From assembly GCA_902478365.1 (NCBI GenBank), contig CABSKX010000042.1, positions 1 through 19,384 of the forward strand: DNA of 19,384 bases, given 5' to 3'. The notes under the pieces were generated by a model. The model worked only from the letters and a program-made list of their open reading frames with translations. It did no database searches and was not told the DNA's origin. The DNA comes from an uncultured Collinsella sp. (GTDB lineage: Bacteria > Actinomycetota > Coriobacteriia > Coriobacteriales > Coriobacteriaceae). Position 1 is the stretch's first letter. Every line of letters begins with the position of its first letter. This document shows, piece after piece, positions 1-7,178 of this stretch. A program made the translations under genes and the position numbers.

Positions 1-1685
1 AAAAACCACGTGAGCGCATAGGTTGCAATTCCGGCGGCCACCAGGCCACCCGCCACGGCATGCTGGGAAAACACGGCACATGCGATTGCGGCCAGAGCCG
101 GAACCTCGCAGGCGGAAAGGGCCAACACGCCCTGCAGGAATCCCGCACGGCGGTCGCGCGCCAAGGCCCCGGCAGCGATGCCCACCATGCCCGGCAGCGC
201 CAACGCCAGCGCGGCGATAATGGCCGGGAGCTTCCCGGACCACATAAGCGGTCTCACGACGAGCGTCACATGGGCGCCCGACGCCAACAGTGCCGCTGAC
301 ACCACGACCACGGTCCAAAGCACGCCGCATACCGCCGTCGCACCAACCATCGCCGCACGCCGGACTGTGTGCCCCGATACCTCCATCGGGCACGGCATGA
401 GCGGCTCGGCGCGAAGCGAGCGGGCGACATTTTGCGCATAGTGGTCGCAAAATGCCGAGAGCGCCGCCTCCACCGCAGCCGGCTCGGGACGATCTTCCTG
501 ATGGCAGGACAGGCAGGTCATCACCACATCGAACAGCTGAGCGTCGACAAACTCCAGCGCATCGCGCAGATCCTCGGAATTTGGATCGAGCCCCAGCTGC
601 TGAGCCTGTTCGGCCGCGGCAAGTGCCACATCGGGCTCGCGTCGCAGCAGTTGCGTCAAGTCGCAGCCGGGCGCGTGGGCGCCGACGGGATAGTCGGGCA
701 GCGTATCCATCTTGAGGCGATAAGGGCTGGCGATATCGCGCGTCTTTTTGCGCGAGCCCGAAGTACCCGACGCACCCGGCGCTACTTCGTACGGCGCGAC
801 ACCGGCGATGAGCTCGTAGACCGTGCTCGCCGCTGCATAGACATCAATCGCCGGCGACATGCGGAGCGTGCGTAAGTTGGGAATGTCATCGGTGAGCATC
901 TCGGGCGGGGCGTAGGCAACCGTCGCACGGCGCAACGTGGCATAGCGCTCGGTAAACGATGCCTTGCCGCCGGTACCGACCACCGCAGAGGCGGGCTCGA
1001 GCGCCAGCGACGAGCCAAAGTCGATCAAGCACAGGTCGAAGGTGCCTTCGGCAAGCTGTCGGTCGAGCGGCAGGCGCGCCGTGCGCACCATAATATTAGC
1101 GGGCGAGATATCGCGATGGACGAACCCCTCGCCTACCAAGCTCATGCGGCAGAGCAGATCGAACAGGTCGCGACCCAGGCGCGCCGCCACGAGCGGCGAC
1201 AGACGCCCGGCATCGTCCACGGCAAGGCGCGAGCGCAGGCGAGCGAGCGTCTCGCCCTCGACCCACTCCATAACGATCACGGGCACGCCGTCGACCTCGC
1301 CCCACCCATATAAGCGGGGAAAGCCCTTAAGGCCCGAAAGGGCACGATGGCATTCATATTCCTCGCGAAACGCCGCCTTGAACTTGGTGACCAGCGCCTC
1401 GTGGGCGACATCGTCATCAAATTCGTCGCGCGTTGGCAAGATGAGCTGCTTGAGCGCCACGGCCTCGCCCTGCGCGTTGACGGCACGCGTCACACGGCCG
1501 ATACCGCCGCGGCGCATGGTGGCGTCATCGGCAAACAGCATCGTAAAACGGCGCAGGTAGGCGGGAAGCTCGTCCGTGCCCAGGGCGACGGCCGGCTCAA
1601 ACCCGTCGACGCGCGCCAGGCGCAGGCCCACCATGGGATCGCGGTTGAGCGACTGGGGTGCCGCAGAAGCGAGATCGTTCGTCAT
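1..1685 (-). CDS. Membrane Ser/Thr protein kinase, C-terminus cut by window edge
   Basis: An open frame starts at the ATG at 1685-1683 and runs off position 1 with no stop (561 codons seen). Kinase landmarks are visible: the VALK lysine at residue 79, HRD at 190-192 within HRDISPANIM, and DFG at 222-224 within LIDFGSS, followed by an APPE motif. The Gly-rich loop (RRGGIGRV) is not the usual GxGxxG, and the activation segment carries extra sequence. From about residue 445 onward several hydrophobic segments suggest at least four membrane helices, so the kinase domain should face the cytoplasm with a polytopic anchor. The start overlaps the stop of the upstream gene as ATGA, implying translational coupling. 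The catalytic residues all look intact, so activity is expected; the substrate is unknown. It resembles the kinase at 8037-9890 in layout (kinase, an AFCD-containing segment, polytopic tail), so the two may be paralogues (inference). Confidence 0.85.
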   Translation of the reverse strand, partial: MTNDLASAAPQSLNRDPMVGLRLARVDGFEPAVALGTDELPAYLRRFTMLFADDATMRRGGIGRVTRAVNAQGEAVALKQLILPTRDEFDDDVAHEALVTKFKAAFREEYECHRALSGLKGFPRLYGWGEVDGVPVIVMEWVEGETLARLRSRLAVDDAGRLSPLVAARLGRDLFDLLCRMSLVGEGFVHRDISPANIMVRTARLPLDRQLAEGTFDLCLIDFGSSLALEPASAVVGTGGKASFTERYATLRRATVAYAPPEMLTDDIPNLRTLRMSPAIDVYAAASTVYELIAGVAPYEVAPGASGTSGSRKKTRDIASPYRLKMDTLPDYPVGAHAPGCDLTQLLRREPDVALAAAEQAQQLGLDPNSEDLRDALEFVDAQLFDVVMTCLSCHQEDRPEPAAVEAALSAFCDHYAQNVARSLRAEPLMPCPMEVSGHTVRRAAMVGATAVCGVLWTVVVVSAALLASGAHVTLVVRPLMWSGKLPAIIAALALALPGMVGIAAGALARDRRAGFLQGVLALSACEVPALAAIACAVFSQHAVAGGLVAAGIATYALTWF

Positions 1686-2590
1686 AGGGCGATCGCCGCC
1701 ACATTGGTGTTGAAGTTGTTGAGCGCGACGTCGTCGTCGCCATAGTGCCCAACCCATTGACACAGGTTGGTATAGCAGCCCCACAGATTGGCATACTGCC
1801 GATACCACTTAGATTTGGTCGAGAACCTTTGTCGACCGAACTCGGCACGGATGACAAACATATCATTGGCCAGGGTGTCGCACGGTCCGGTATCGCCCGT
1901 AGCGTTATAGGTCGAAACCACGCTGTTGGCGCGGGCGACATAGCCATCGAGCATGTTGTATTTGGTCACGAGCCAACTGTGAATACTCTCCTCCTCGGCA
2001 GCCGAGAGGCCACCCGAGCCCGCGCCCCCGCCGGTACCGCCGTCCGTCGAGCCACCACTCGAAGATCCACCGCCAGAGGCGGAGCCCGAACCGGAACCGC
2101 CGCCCGAGCTCGACGAACCGGTGCCAGAACCGGACCCGTCCGAGCCGCCGGGCTTACCCGTCTGCTGCGTATCCTGCTCTTTCTGCTGCTCCGCCTTGTT
2201 AACGACAGAAGCCACGCTGTTATTGGAAAGCTTCGTAATGACCTTGGTGTTGGTGAGCACGATGGTCTTGCCGTTTGCCAGCGTAACCTCGTTGTCCGCT
2301 GTTTCGGGACCGTCCGCATCGTCGCCACCAAACACAACGTGCGAGACCACGCTCGCCCACGTATATCCGGTTGTCGTTCCCAGATCGCTCTTGGCCTTGC
2401 GCCCTATATGCAGTTCACGCGCAGCATGCGCCTGTACCATGGACGGCACCGTCATGCCGTAAGCAGAAACACCCGCCACGACCAGCACCAGCGAACAAGA
2501 CAGCAGCACACACGCCCGAGGCGCCAGGCCCAGCCGGCGTCGCATGCGCACCGCGGCGCCATGCTTTGTCTGAGTGCCCCCGGGCCGCAT
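1682..2590 (-). CDS. Membrane-anchored or secreted protein with Gly/Ser linker, unknown function
   Basis: 302 residues from the ATG at 2590, chosen because GGAGGA lies 6 bases upstream (2597-2602); an open frame extends further upstream but without a comparable ribosome site. Residues about 16-20 are Arg-rich and 26-45 form one hydrophobic helix, with a possible signal-peptidase site near AHA at 54-56. Residues about 146-195 are a nearly pure Gly/Ser linker, followed by a C-terminal domain of roughly 105 residues, rich in Trp/Tyr and with Cys at 237, 272 and 277. I do not recognise the family. Its stop overlaps the start of the kinase gene (ATGA), so the two are probably made together; an extracellular sensor or partner for that kinase is a reasonable but unproven role. 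The linker suggests the C-terminal domain is displayed away from the membrane. Confidence 0.75.
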   Translation of the reverse strand: MRPGGTQTKHGAAVRMRRRLGLAPRACVLLSCSLVLVVAGVSAYGMTVPSMVQAHAARELHIGRKAKSDLGTTTGYTWASVVSHVVFGGDDADGPETADNEVTLANGKTIVLTNTKVITKLSNNSVASVVNKAEQQKEQDTQQTGKPGGSDGSGSGTGSSSSGGGSGSGSASGGGSSSGGSTDGGTGGGAGSGGLSAAEEESIHSWLVTKYNMLDGYVARANSVVSTYNATGDTGPCDTLANDMFVIRAEFGRQRFSTKSKWYRQYANLWGCYTNLCQWVGHYGDDDVALNNFNTNVAAIAL

Positions 2591-2603
2591 GCGTTCTCCT
2601 CCA

Positions 2604-2630
2604 ACAAAAACACGCCGCTTAAAAGCGGCG
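2604..2630 (-). terminator. Intrinsic terminator or attenuator just upstream of a ribosome site
   Basis: A perfect 8-bp stem (CGCCGCTT at 2613-2620, AAGCGGCG at 2623-2630) is followed, reading the minus strand, by TG and then five T (2610-2606). It lies downstream of recR and ends only about 4 bases before the GGAGGA ribosome site of the next gene, so any upstream promoter must read through it. Confidence 0.7.
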
Positions 2631-2674
2631 CATTCTTTCATATTCACATTTGAGTGTATCAGCGAACCCAAAAA

Positions 2675-2684
2675 GTTGCGCAAC
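2675..2684. promoter_or_regulatory. Palindrome, candidate operator 2
   Basis: GTTGCGCAAC is a perfect 10-base palindrome. Its centre is 73 bases from that of the repeat at 2745-2760, close to seven helical turns. The regulatory role is inferred. Confidence 0.35.
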
Positions 2685-2744
2685 GAATGGGCAAATACGA
2701 GGTGCAGACGGACCCATCCACGCGATAAGCGGATGAAAAGCAGG

Positions 2745-2760
2745 TTTGTTGCACAACAAA
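2745..2760. promoter_or_regulatory. Inverted repeat, candidate operator 1
   Basis: TTTGTTG-CA-CAACAAA, two perfect 7-base arms. It lies in the space between recR and the 1682-2590 gene and shares the TTGC/CAA core with the palindrome at 2675-2684. A binding site for a dimeric regulator is inferred from symmetry only. Confidence 0.4.
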
Positions 2761-2833
2761 TGCATGAACGCGTGCCCAATTATGAGCGCCCCGTGCGGCA
2801 GGCCGACGGGACATGCCACGGAGCTGACGCCGC

Positions 2834-3430
2834 CTAGATCGCGCGGCGGGCCTCGATAGCGCGGCCAAGCGTAAGCTCGTCGGCATACTCCAAGTCGCCG
2901 CCCACGGGAAGGCCGCTCGCAAGACGCGATACCTCAACGCCCAATGGCTTGATGGTGCGAGCAAGGTAGCTCGCCGTGGTCTCGCCCTCAATGTTGGGGT
3001 TGGTGGCGATAATGACCTCGTGGATGTCCTCGTGGCCCAGGCGCGCCAACAGCTCGCGGATATGCAGCTGCTCGGGACCGATCTTGTCCATGGGGCTGAT
3101 CACGCCGCCCAGCACATGGTACAGGCCATGGTAGCTGCCCGTGCGCTCGATTGCCTGGACGTCGCGCGGCTCGCCCACCACGCAAATGCGAGTGGTATCG
3201 CGCATCGGGTCCTGGCAGATGGAGCACTCGTCGGCCGTGGCGTAGTTAAAGCAACGGCTGCAAAAGTGGACCTCCTGCTTGACCTCCAGGATGGCCTCTG
3301 CCAGGCGGCGGGCCTCCTCGGCATCAGCCTCGAGCAGGTAATAGGCGATGCGCTGGGCCGACTTGGGACCAATGCCCGGCAGACGACCCAGCTCATCGAG
3401 CAGTTTTTGCAGACTGTGATTCGCACTCAT
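2834..3430 (-). CDS. recR: Recombination mediator protein RecR
   Basis: 198 residues, the normal length for RecR, which with RecO (and RecF) loads RecA on gapped single-stranded DNA. The N-terminal helix-hairpin-helix (LPGIGPKSAQR, 17-27) is followed by a four-Cys zinc site (C57, C60, C69, C72), a Toprim domain starting near residue 82 (VVGEPRD, with E87), and the conserved C-terminal GLPVGGDLEYADE stretch (173-185). The start ATG at 3430 has no clear Shine-Dalgarno sequence and lies 13 bases after the ybaB stop, so its translation is likely coupled to ybaB. The ybaB-recR pair is a widespread arrangement; dnaX usually precedes it directly, but here an opposite-strand gene intervenes. Confidence 0.97.
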   Translation of the reverse strand: MSANHSLQKLLDELGRLPGIGPKSAQRIAYYLLEADAEEARRLAEAILEVKQEVHFCSRCFNYATADECSICQDPMRDTTRICVVGEPRDVQAIERTGSYHGLYHVLGGVISPMDKIGPEQLHIRELLARLGHEDIHEVIIATNPNIEGETTASYLARTIKPLGVEVSRLASGLPVGGDLEYADELTLGRAIEARRAI

Positions 3431-3443
3431 ATATATGCGTGTC

Positions 3444-3764
3444 TTAGAACGGCATGCCCGGGATGTTGAGGCCGCCGGTGATGGCGCCCATCTGCTTGTT
3501 GGCGAGCTCGTTGACGCCGCGGACGGCCTCGTTGACAGCAGCCATGATCATGTCCTGCAGCATATCGACGTCCTCGGGGTCGAGCGCATCGGGATCGATG
3601 GTGAGGTTGACGAGCTCCATCTCGCCGTTAACGGTCACCTTGACCATGCCGCCGCCGGCAGAGGCGTCGACGGTCTGGGACTTGAGGTTCTCCTGCGCGG
3701 CGGCAAGCTGCTCCTGCATCTTGCGAGCCTGCTTCATCATCTGCTGCATGTTCATACCGGCCAT
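3444..3764 (-). CDS. ybaB: YbaB/EbfC nucleoid-associated protein
   Basis: 106 residues. Members are small dimeric DNA-binding proteins that coat the nucleoid, and are commonly encoded beside recR and dnaX. The N-terminal Met/Gln-rich helix (MNMQQMMKQARKMQEQLAAA), the central beta segment (MVKVTVNGEMELVNLTIDP) and the following helix (VDMLQDMIMAAVNEAV) fit the family. The start at 3764 is preceded by AAGGAG with a 5-base gap; an in-frame extension upstream to 3848 has no such site and its sequence is not family-like. It is the first gene of the ybaB-recR unit. Confidence 0.95.
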   Translation of the reverse strand: MAGMNMQQMMKQARKMQEQLAAAQENLKSQTVDASAGGGMVKVTVNGEMELVNLTIDPDALDPEDVDMLQDMIMAAVNEAVRGVNELANKQMGAITGGLNIPGMPF

Positions 3765-3925
3765 AATGGCTCCTTTACGTGCGGCCGCGCAACGAGCTGC
3801 AAGGGCAGCCGGGCGCGGCGGGACTTTCAAACTCAAAAATCGTACCACGGCGCGAGGCCAGCAAGCGGGGCGGTCACGCTACCTCAGTCGATATACATGT
3901 CCTGAGTGCAGACCGCACCCAATGA

Positions 3926-3958
3926 TTATGCAAAGTTGCATAATTCGCATCTGCATAA
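3926..3958. promoter_or_regulatory. Operator-like dyad plus third half-site
   Basis: TTATGCAA (3926-3933) and TTGCATAA (3936-3943) are perfect inverted arms around AG; CTGCATAA at 3951-3958 repeats one arm 15 bases on. The position suggests control of ybaB-recR, of the 4103 gene, or of both. The identity of the regulator is unknown. Confidence 0.5.
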
Positions 3959-4062
3959 GATTGAAAGCTAAATCTTGTAGAGCCGGAATCCGACATTTAA
4001 TGCGTACCACTAAATGGCTAAATGCCGAGCCACCACTCGAGGTGGCGCTCATGACGGTGGGG

Positions 4063-4097
4063 TATAATTTGATTGCCATAGATAGCAATTTGGAGGT
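4063..4097 (+). promoter_or_regulatory. Promoter -10 box and ribosome site of the 4103 gene
   Basis: A consensus TATAAT lies at 4063-4068, 40 bases before the start codon, with no convincing -35 box. The ribosome site GGAGGT is at 4092-4097, 5 bases from ATG. Confidence 0.55.
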
Positions 4098-4102
4098 ACC
4101 CC

Positions 4103-4576
4103 ATGAATGCCCCCGACGCGCTCCAAAACATCCGCTCAAAACACCCCGCTGCATATTTTGTTCTCTATCTCTTTGTCGGCTGGGCATTGTTGGTTGCCAT
4201 CACCCATGCTATATCCTTTGGAGCAGAACTGCTAATAGCCAGCTCGGGCCAGCCCGTCGTCAAATGGGAAGCGACCGATGAGTGCACCGACGGAACCCGA
4301 ACCGTTTACTACAACAGCCCATCCCTCTACCAAGAGTTCAAGGTCAAGATAAAGAACTCCAAGATTGTCGATGCCGAACTAGGCGTTTTCTCGACAATCG
4401 GAGCAACCGTCAGCGCCGAGCAAGTCGAGTACACGGACAGCCATGCAACGTATCGTATCGACCTCAGCATCCTAGGCCGACCGTCACGTACCTGTCTACT
4501 CGAATGCGATATACGCGGCACCACATTACACATGTCCGAAATACAGATGCGCCCGGACAAAGAGTTCTCTTCTTGA
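4103..4576 (+). CDS. Small membrane-anchored hypothetical protein
   Basis: 157 residues, starting at an ATG 5 bases after GGAGGT and downstream of a TATAAT box, so expression is credible. One hydrophobic helix spans about 17-46, giving a short cytoplasmic N-terminus and a roughly 110-residue outer domain with beta-like, polar sequence and three Cys residues (near 62, and in RTCLLEC). I do not recognise a family. It lies alone between the converging 3' end of dnaX and the 5' side of ybaB, breaking a gene group that is often contiguous. Its codons include more A/T-ending choices (ATA, CTA) than its neighbours, which hints at later acquisition. It ends 21 bases from the dnaX stop. Confidence 0.75.
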   Translation: MNAPDALQNIRSKHPAAYFVLYLFVGWALLVAITHAISFGAELLIASSGQPVVKWEATDECTDGTRTVYYNSPSLYQEFKVKIKNSKIVDAELGVFSTIGATVSAEQVEYTDSHATYRIDLSILGRPSRTCLLECDIRGTTLHMSEIQMRPDKEFSS

Positions 4577-4597
4577 GCAGTATGCCCGCCCGCGCAG

Positions 4598-7063
4598 CTA
4601 CTCCACCGGCTTGAAGATGGTGGCCTGGCCGAAGACGCTGCGGATGAGGGCTTTGGCCTCGTCCTCGGTCTGCGGGATGCTCGGGGCTGCGCCCTGATGG
4701 CCGAAGGGGCTGCCCGCGCCTGGGTTGGACTCCCAAGGGGCAGCGGGGGCGTCCTCCTCTTTGGGGGCAGCTGCAGCGGGCTTGGGCGCGGACGCCGCAC
4801 CCGGCACGTCGAACGGCGGCAGATCGTCCCCGCCGGCATCGGCAGCAAAACCGCCGACCATGGCATCGTCGTAGGGAACCTGCTCGGATTCCCACGGAGC
4901 GGACTGCGCAGACGGCTGAGCCTTGGGAGCGGCAGAGCGCTCGGGCGCACGGGGCGCTGGCTCGGTCGGGAGCTTGCCCGTGGCAGGGGCGCCGGCAGGG
5001 TTGTCGGAGCGCAGCCAGGGGGCCTTAGCCAGGTCGGATGACTTAGACGCAGGCGCGGCGGCGGGCTTGGGCGCGGGAGCCGGAGCAGCAGATTTGGGCG
5101 TGGCGGGCTTAGGCGCCGACGGGGTCGGTGCCATCACCGGCGTCGCTTGCTGCTGCGGAGCGCTGGCGCTCGATGATGCAGGGGCCGCCGAGGACACGGG
5201 TTGCGGGTCCGCAGATGCCGCAACCCGTGCAGATGGAGAATGCTCCTCATGTTGAGGAGCCGGCGTGCCACCTCCATCCAGGACGTAGTCGACGGTGCGA
5301 CGACCGAAGACCGCGCAGACCGTCGGCAGGACCACCGACTGCGTGTCGACGCGACCGAGCATCTTGATGGCAAAGGTCGAGCCAGCGGGGAACGAGACCG
5401 TGAGCTTGGAGCCGTCGTCGGCCGTGGCGCGGGCGTTGAGCAAAAGGCCTGCATAGGAAGCCTGACGAGCCTTGACGCGCTCGACGACCTCGGCCCATTT
5501 GCGCTGGAGCTCGCCGGCGTCCTCGACCGCGGGGGTCTCGGCGGCACCGGCGGCGGCAACCTGGGCGGCGTTGTTGGGCCTGGACACCGGCACGGTCGAT
5601 GCAGCAGGCGCGGGAGCCGGAGCCGCAACGGGTTGAGGCGCAGGCGTTACAGGTTTGGGCGCGGGAGCCGGAGCCGCGGACTTGAGCGCAGACTGGGCCG
5701 CCGGAGCAGCAGCGCCGCGGTCCCAAGGCATGCCACCCTGATGCGCAGACGTAGCAGCGGGGGCGGCGGTCGCCGCAGGAGCAGCAGCTCGGGCGCCCGA
5801 GATCAGCGTCGGCTGCTGGACAGAGGGCGCGGAGGCAGCAAGCGCACTCGCTTGAGCAGCAGCCACGCTCGCCGGAACGGCGGCGTTGGCAACCATGGCC
5901 TCCAAGCGAGCCACGCGCTCAGCCAAAGCCTCAATCGTTAAATCGGCCTCGGGACGCGCCAGGCGGGTGCAGGCGATCTCGAGCACCAGGCGCACGTCGC
6001 TCGCGCCCCTCATCTCCAGTGCGGCATCGTCGAGCACCGTCAGCACACGGGCCAGGCGGTCGGCAGGATGCTCGCCAAAGGCAGCGGCCTCGGCTGCAAG
6101 CGCCTCGGCCTGCTCGGCACCGCCCTCAAACAACTCGGCACGGGCACCGGCAACGCAGGCAACATACACGTCGCGCATGTGCGCCACCAGGTCGCGCGTC
6201 AGTTCCAGCAGATCGTTACCTTCCTCGACCTGCGCGCGAATAAGCCCATAGAGCTCGGCGACATCGCGATCGGCAATGGCGCGCGTAAACTCTCCCAGAA
6301 TCTGGTCCGAAACTTCGCCCAAAAGTGAGCGGGCATCGTCCGCATGCACGGTGCCGTTGCCGAAGACGCTCAGCTGCTCCAGCGTGGAGAGCGCGTCGCG
6401 CATGCCGCCCTTGGCATGGCGTGCCACGATGGCAAGCGCCTCATCGTCGTAGTCGAAGCCCTCCTGCTCGCACACGTATGCCAGGCGGCGCTCGATATCC
6501 TCGTTACCGATGCGGTGGAAATCGAAGCGCTGGCAGCGCGAGAGGATGGTCTCCAGAATCTTTTGCGGGTCGGTGGTGCACAGCACAAAGATCACGTGCG
6601 CCGGCGGCTCCTCGAGCGTCTTGAGCAGCGCGTTAAACGCCGCCGTCGTGAGCATGTGGACCTCGTCGATGATATAGATCTTGTACTTGCCGCGCACCGG
6701 GGCAAAGTTGACGGAGTTGATGATCTCCTCGCGCACGTTGTCTACGCCGGTACGGCTTGCGGCATCGAGCTCGTAGACGTCTGGGTGGTTGCCCTCGGCG
6801 ATGAGCTCGCATTCCTCACAGGTGCCGTCGGGCATGCAGCCGCTTGCACCCTCGGCGCGCGCCGCCTCGGCATTGCGGCACAGCAGCGCCTTGGCCAAAA
6901 TGCGCGCCATAGTGGTCTTGCCCGTGCCGCGCGGTCCGCAGAACAGGTAGGCGTGGGACAGGCGCCCCTCGGTGATGGCGTGCTCGAGCGTCGAGACGAT
7001 ATGCTGCTGGCCCACCACGGAGTCGAAGGTGAGCGGGCGATACTTTCGGTACAACGATTCCAT
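4598..7063 (-). CDS. dnaX: DNA polymerase III subunit gamma/tau
   Basis: 821 residues from the ATG at 7063, which follows GGGGGAG; an upstream in-frame extension to 7282 is not DnaX-like. This is the clamp-loader ATPase that loads the sliding clamp and couples polymerases at the fork. Seen: N-terminal SLYRKYRP signature, Walker A GPRGTGKT (43-50), a zinc-site Cys set (62, 76, 82, 85), Walker B DEVH (133-136), sensor-1 region CTTDPQKI, and the SRC motif (175-177). The ATPase and lid end near residue 370. A long Ala/Pro-rich tail follows, interrupted by a conserved-looking block (WAEVVERVKARQASYAGLLL and following) and ending in an acidic helix. The tail makes it considerably longer than E. coli tau (643 residues). 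I saw no E. coli-type A-rich slippery site for a short gamma form. Confidence 0.97.
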   Translation of the reverse strand: MESLYRKYRPLTFDSVVGQQHIVSTLEHAITEGRLSHAYLFCGPRGTGKTTMARILAKALLCRNAEAARAEGASGCMPDGTCEECELIAEGNHPDVYELDAASRTGVDNVREEIINSVNFAPVRGKYKIYIIDEVHMLTTAAFNALLKTLEEPPAHVIFVLCTTDPQKILETILSRCQRFDFHRIGNEDIERRLAYVCEQEGFDYDDEALAIVARHAKGGMRDALSTLEQLSVFGNGTVHADDARSLLGEVSDQILGEFTRAIADRDVAELYGLIRAQVEEGNDLLELTRDLVAHMRDVYVACVAGARAELFEGGAEQAEALAAEAAAFGEHPADRLARVLTVLDDAALEMRGASDVRLVLEIACTRLARPEADLTIEALAERVARLEAMVANAAVPASVAAAQASALAASAPSVQQPTLISGARAAAPAATAAPAATSAHQGGMPWDRGAAAPAAQSALKSAAPAPAPKPVTPAPQPVAAPAPAPAASTVPVSRPNNAAQVAAAGAAETPAVEDAGELQRKWAEVVERVKARQASYAGLLLNARATADDGSKLTVSFPAGSTFAIKMLGRVDTQSVVLPTVCAVFGRRTVDYVLDGGGTPAPQHEEHSPSARVAASADPQPVSSAAPASSSASAPQQQATPVMAPTPSAPKPATPKSAAPAPAPKPAAAPASKSSDLAKAPWLRSDNPAGAPATGKLPTEPAPRAPERSAAPKAQPSAQSAPWESEQVPYDDAMVGGFAADAGGDDLPPFDVPGAASAPKPAAAAPKEEDAPAAPWESNPGAGSPFGHQGAAPSIPQTEDEAKALIRSVFGQATIFKPVE
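5067..5674 (-). repeat. Repeated Ala/Pro-coding units in the dnaX tail
   Basis: TTGGGCGCGGGAGCCGGAGC occurs at 5067-5086 and again at 5655-5674 (plus-strand reading), and its 16-base core also at 5608-5623. The copies encode Ala-Pro-rich linker and probably arose by internal duplication. Confidence 0.6.
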
Positions 7064-7128
7064 GGGTGCTCCCCCGGGTATACTGAGTCTTGTTGCCGCG
7101 GCGGCCATGCGGTCGCACGGCATACTGC

Positions 7129-7140
7129 ATTCATAATAAC
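7129..7140. promoter_or_regulatory. AT island between divergent dnaX and the 7179 gene
   Basis: ATTCATAATAAC offers CATAAT on the plus strand and TATTAT on the minus strand, the only AT-rich segment in the 115-base divergent gap. It could serve as the -10 region of both genes; no clear -35 box is seen. Confidence 0.35.
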
Positions 7141-7178
7141 CCGTACGGCGAGCCCGCCGCGATAGGAGTCCAAAGAGC

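Larger units (their letters stand above)
3765..4102. promoter_or_regulatory. 338-base divergent intergenic region
   Basis: This region separates minus-strand ybaB from the plus-strand gene at 4103. Its middle is AT-rich against a GC-rich background. It holds a strong dyad (3926-3943), an extra half-site (3951-3958), a CCACC/GGTGG hairpin (about 4031-4045), and a TATAAT at 4063. I see no gene in it. Confidence 0.6.

Noticed and set aside
1745..2653. 302-codon plus-strand frame
   Set aside because: It is opposite the secreted-protein gene, which has a clear ribosome site and start-stop overlap; the frame is Arg/Thr-rich and family-less.
5201..5941. 246-codon plus-strand frame in the dnaX tail
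   Set aside because: Arg/Gly/Ser shadow of the Ala/Pro-rich dnaX tail.
4598..7063. Programmed frameshift for a gamma form of DnaX
   Set aside because: No A-rich slippery heptamer of the E. coli kind is visible after the ATPase domain.
7064..7178. Signal recognition particle RNA gene near dnaX
   Set aside because: Such RNA genes often lie near dnaX, but I see no conserved GGAA tetraloop helix in the gap.
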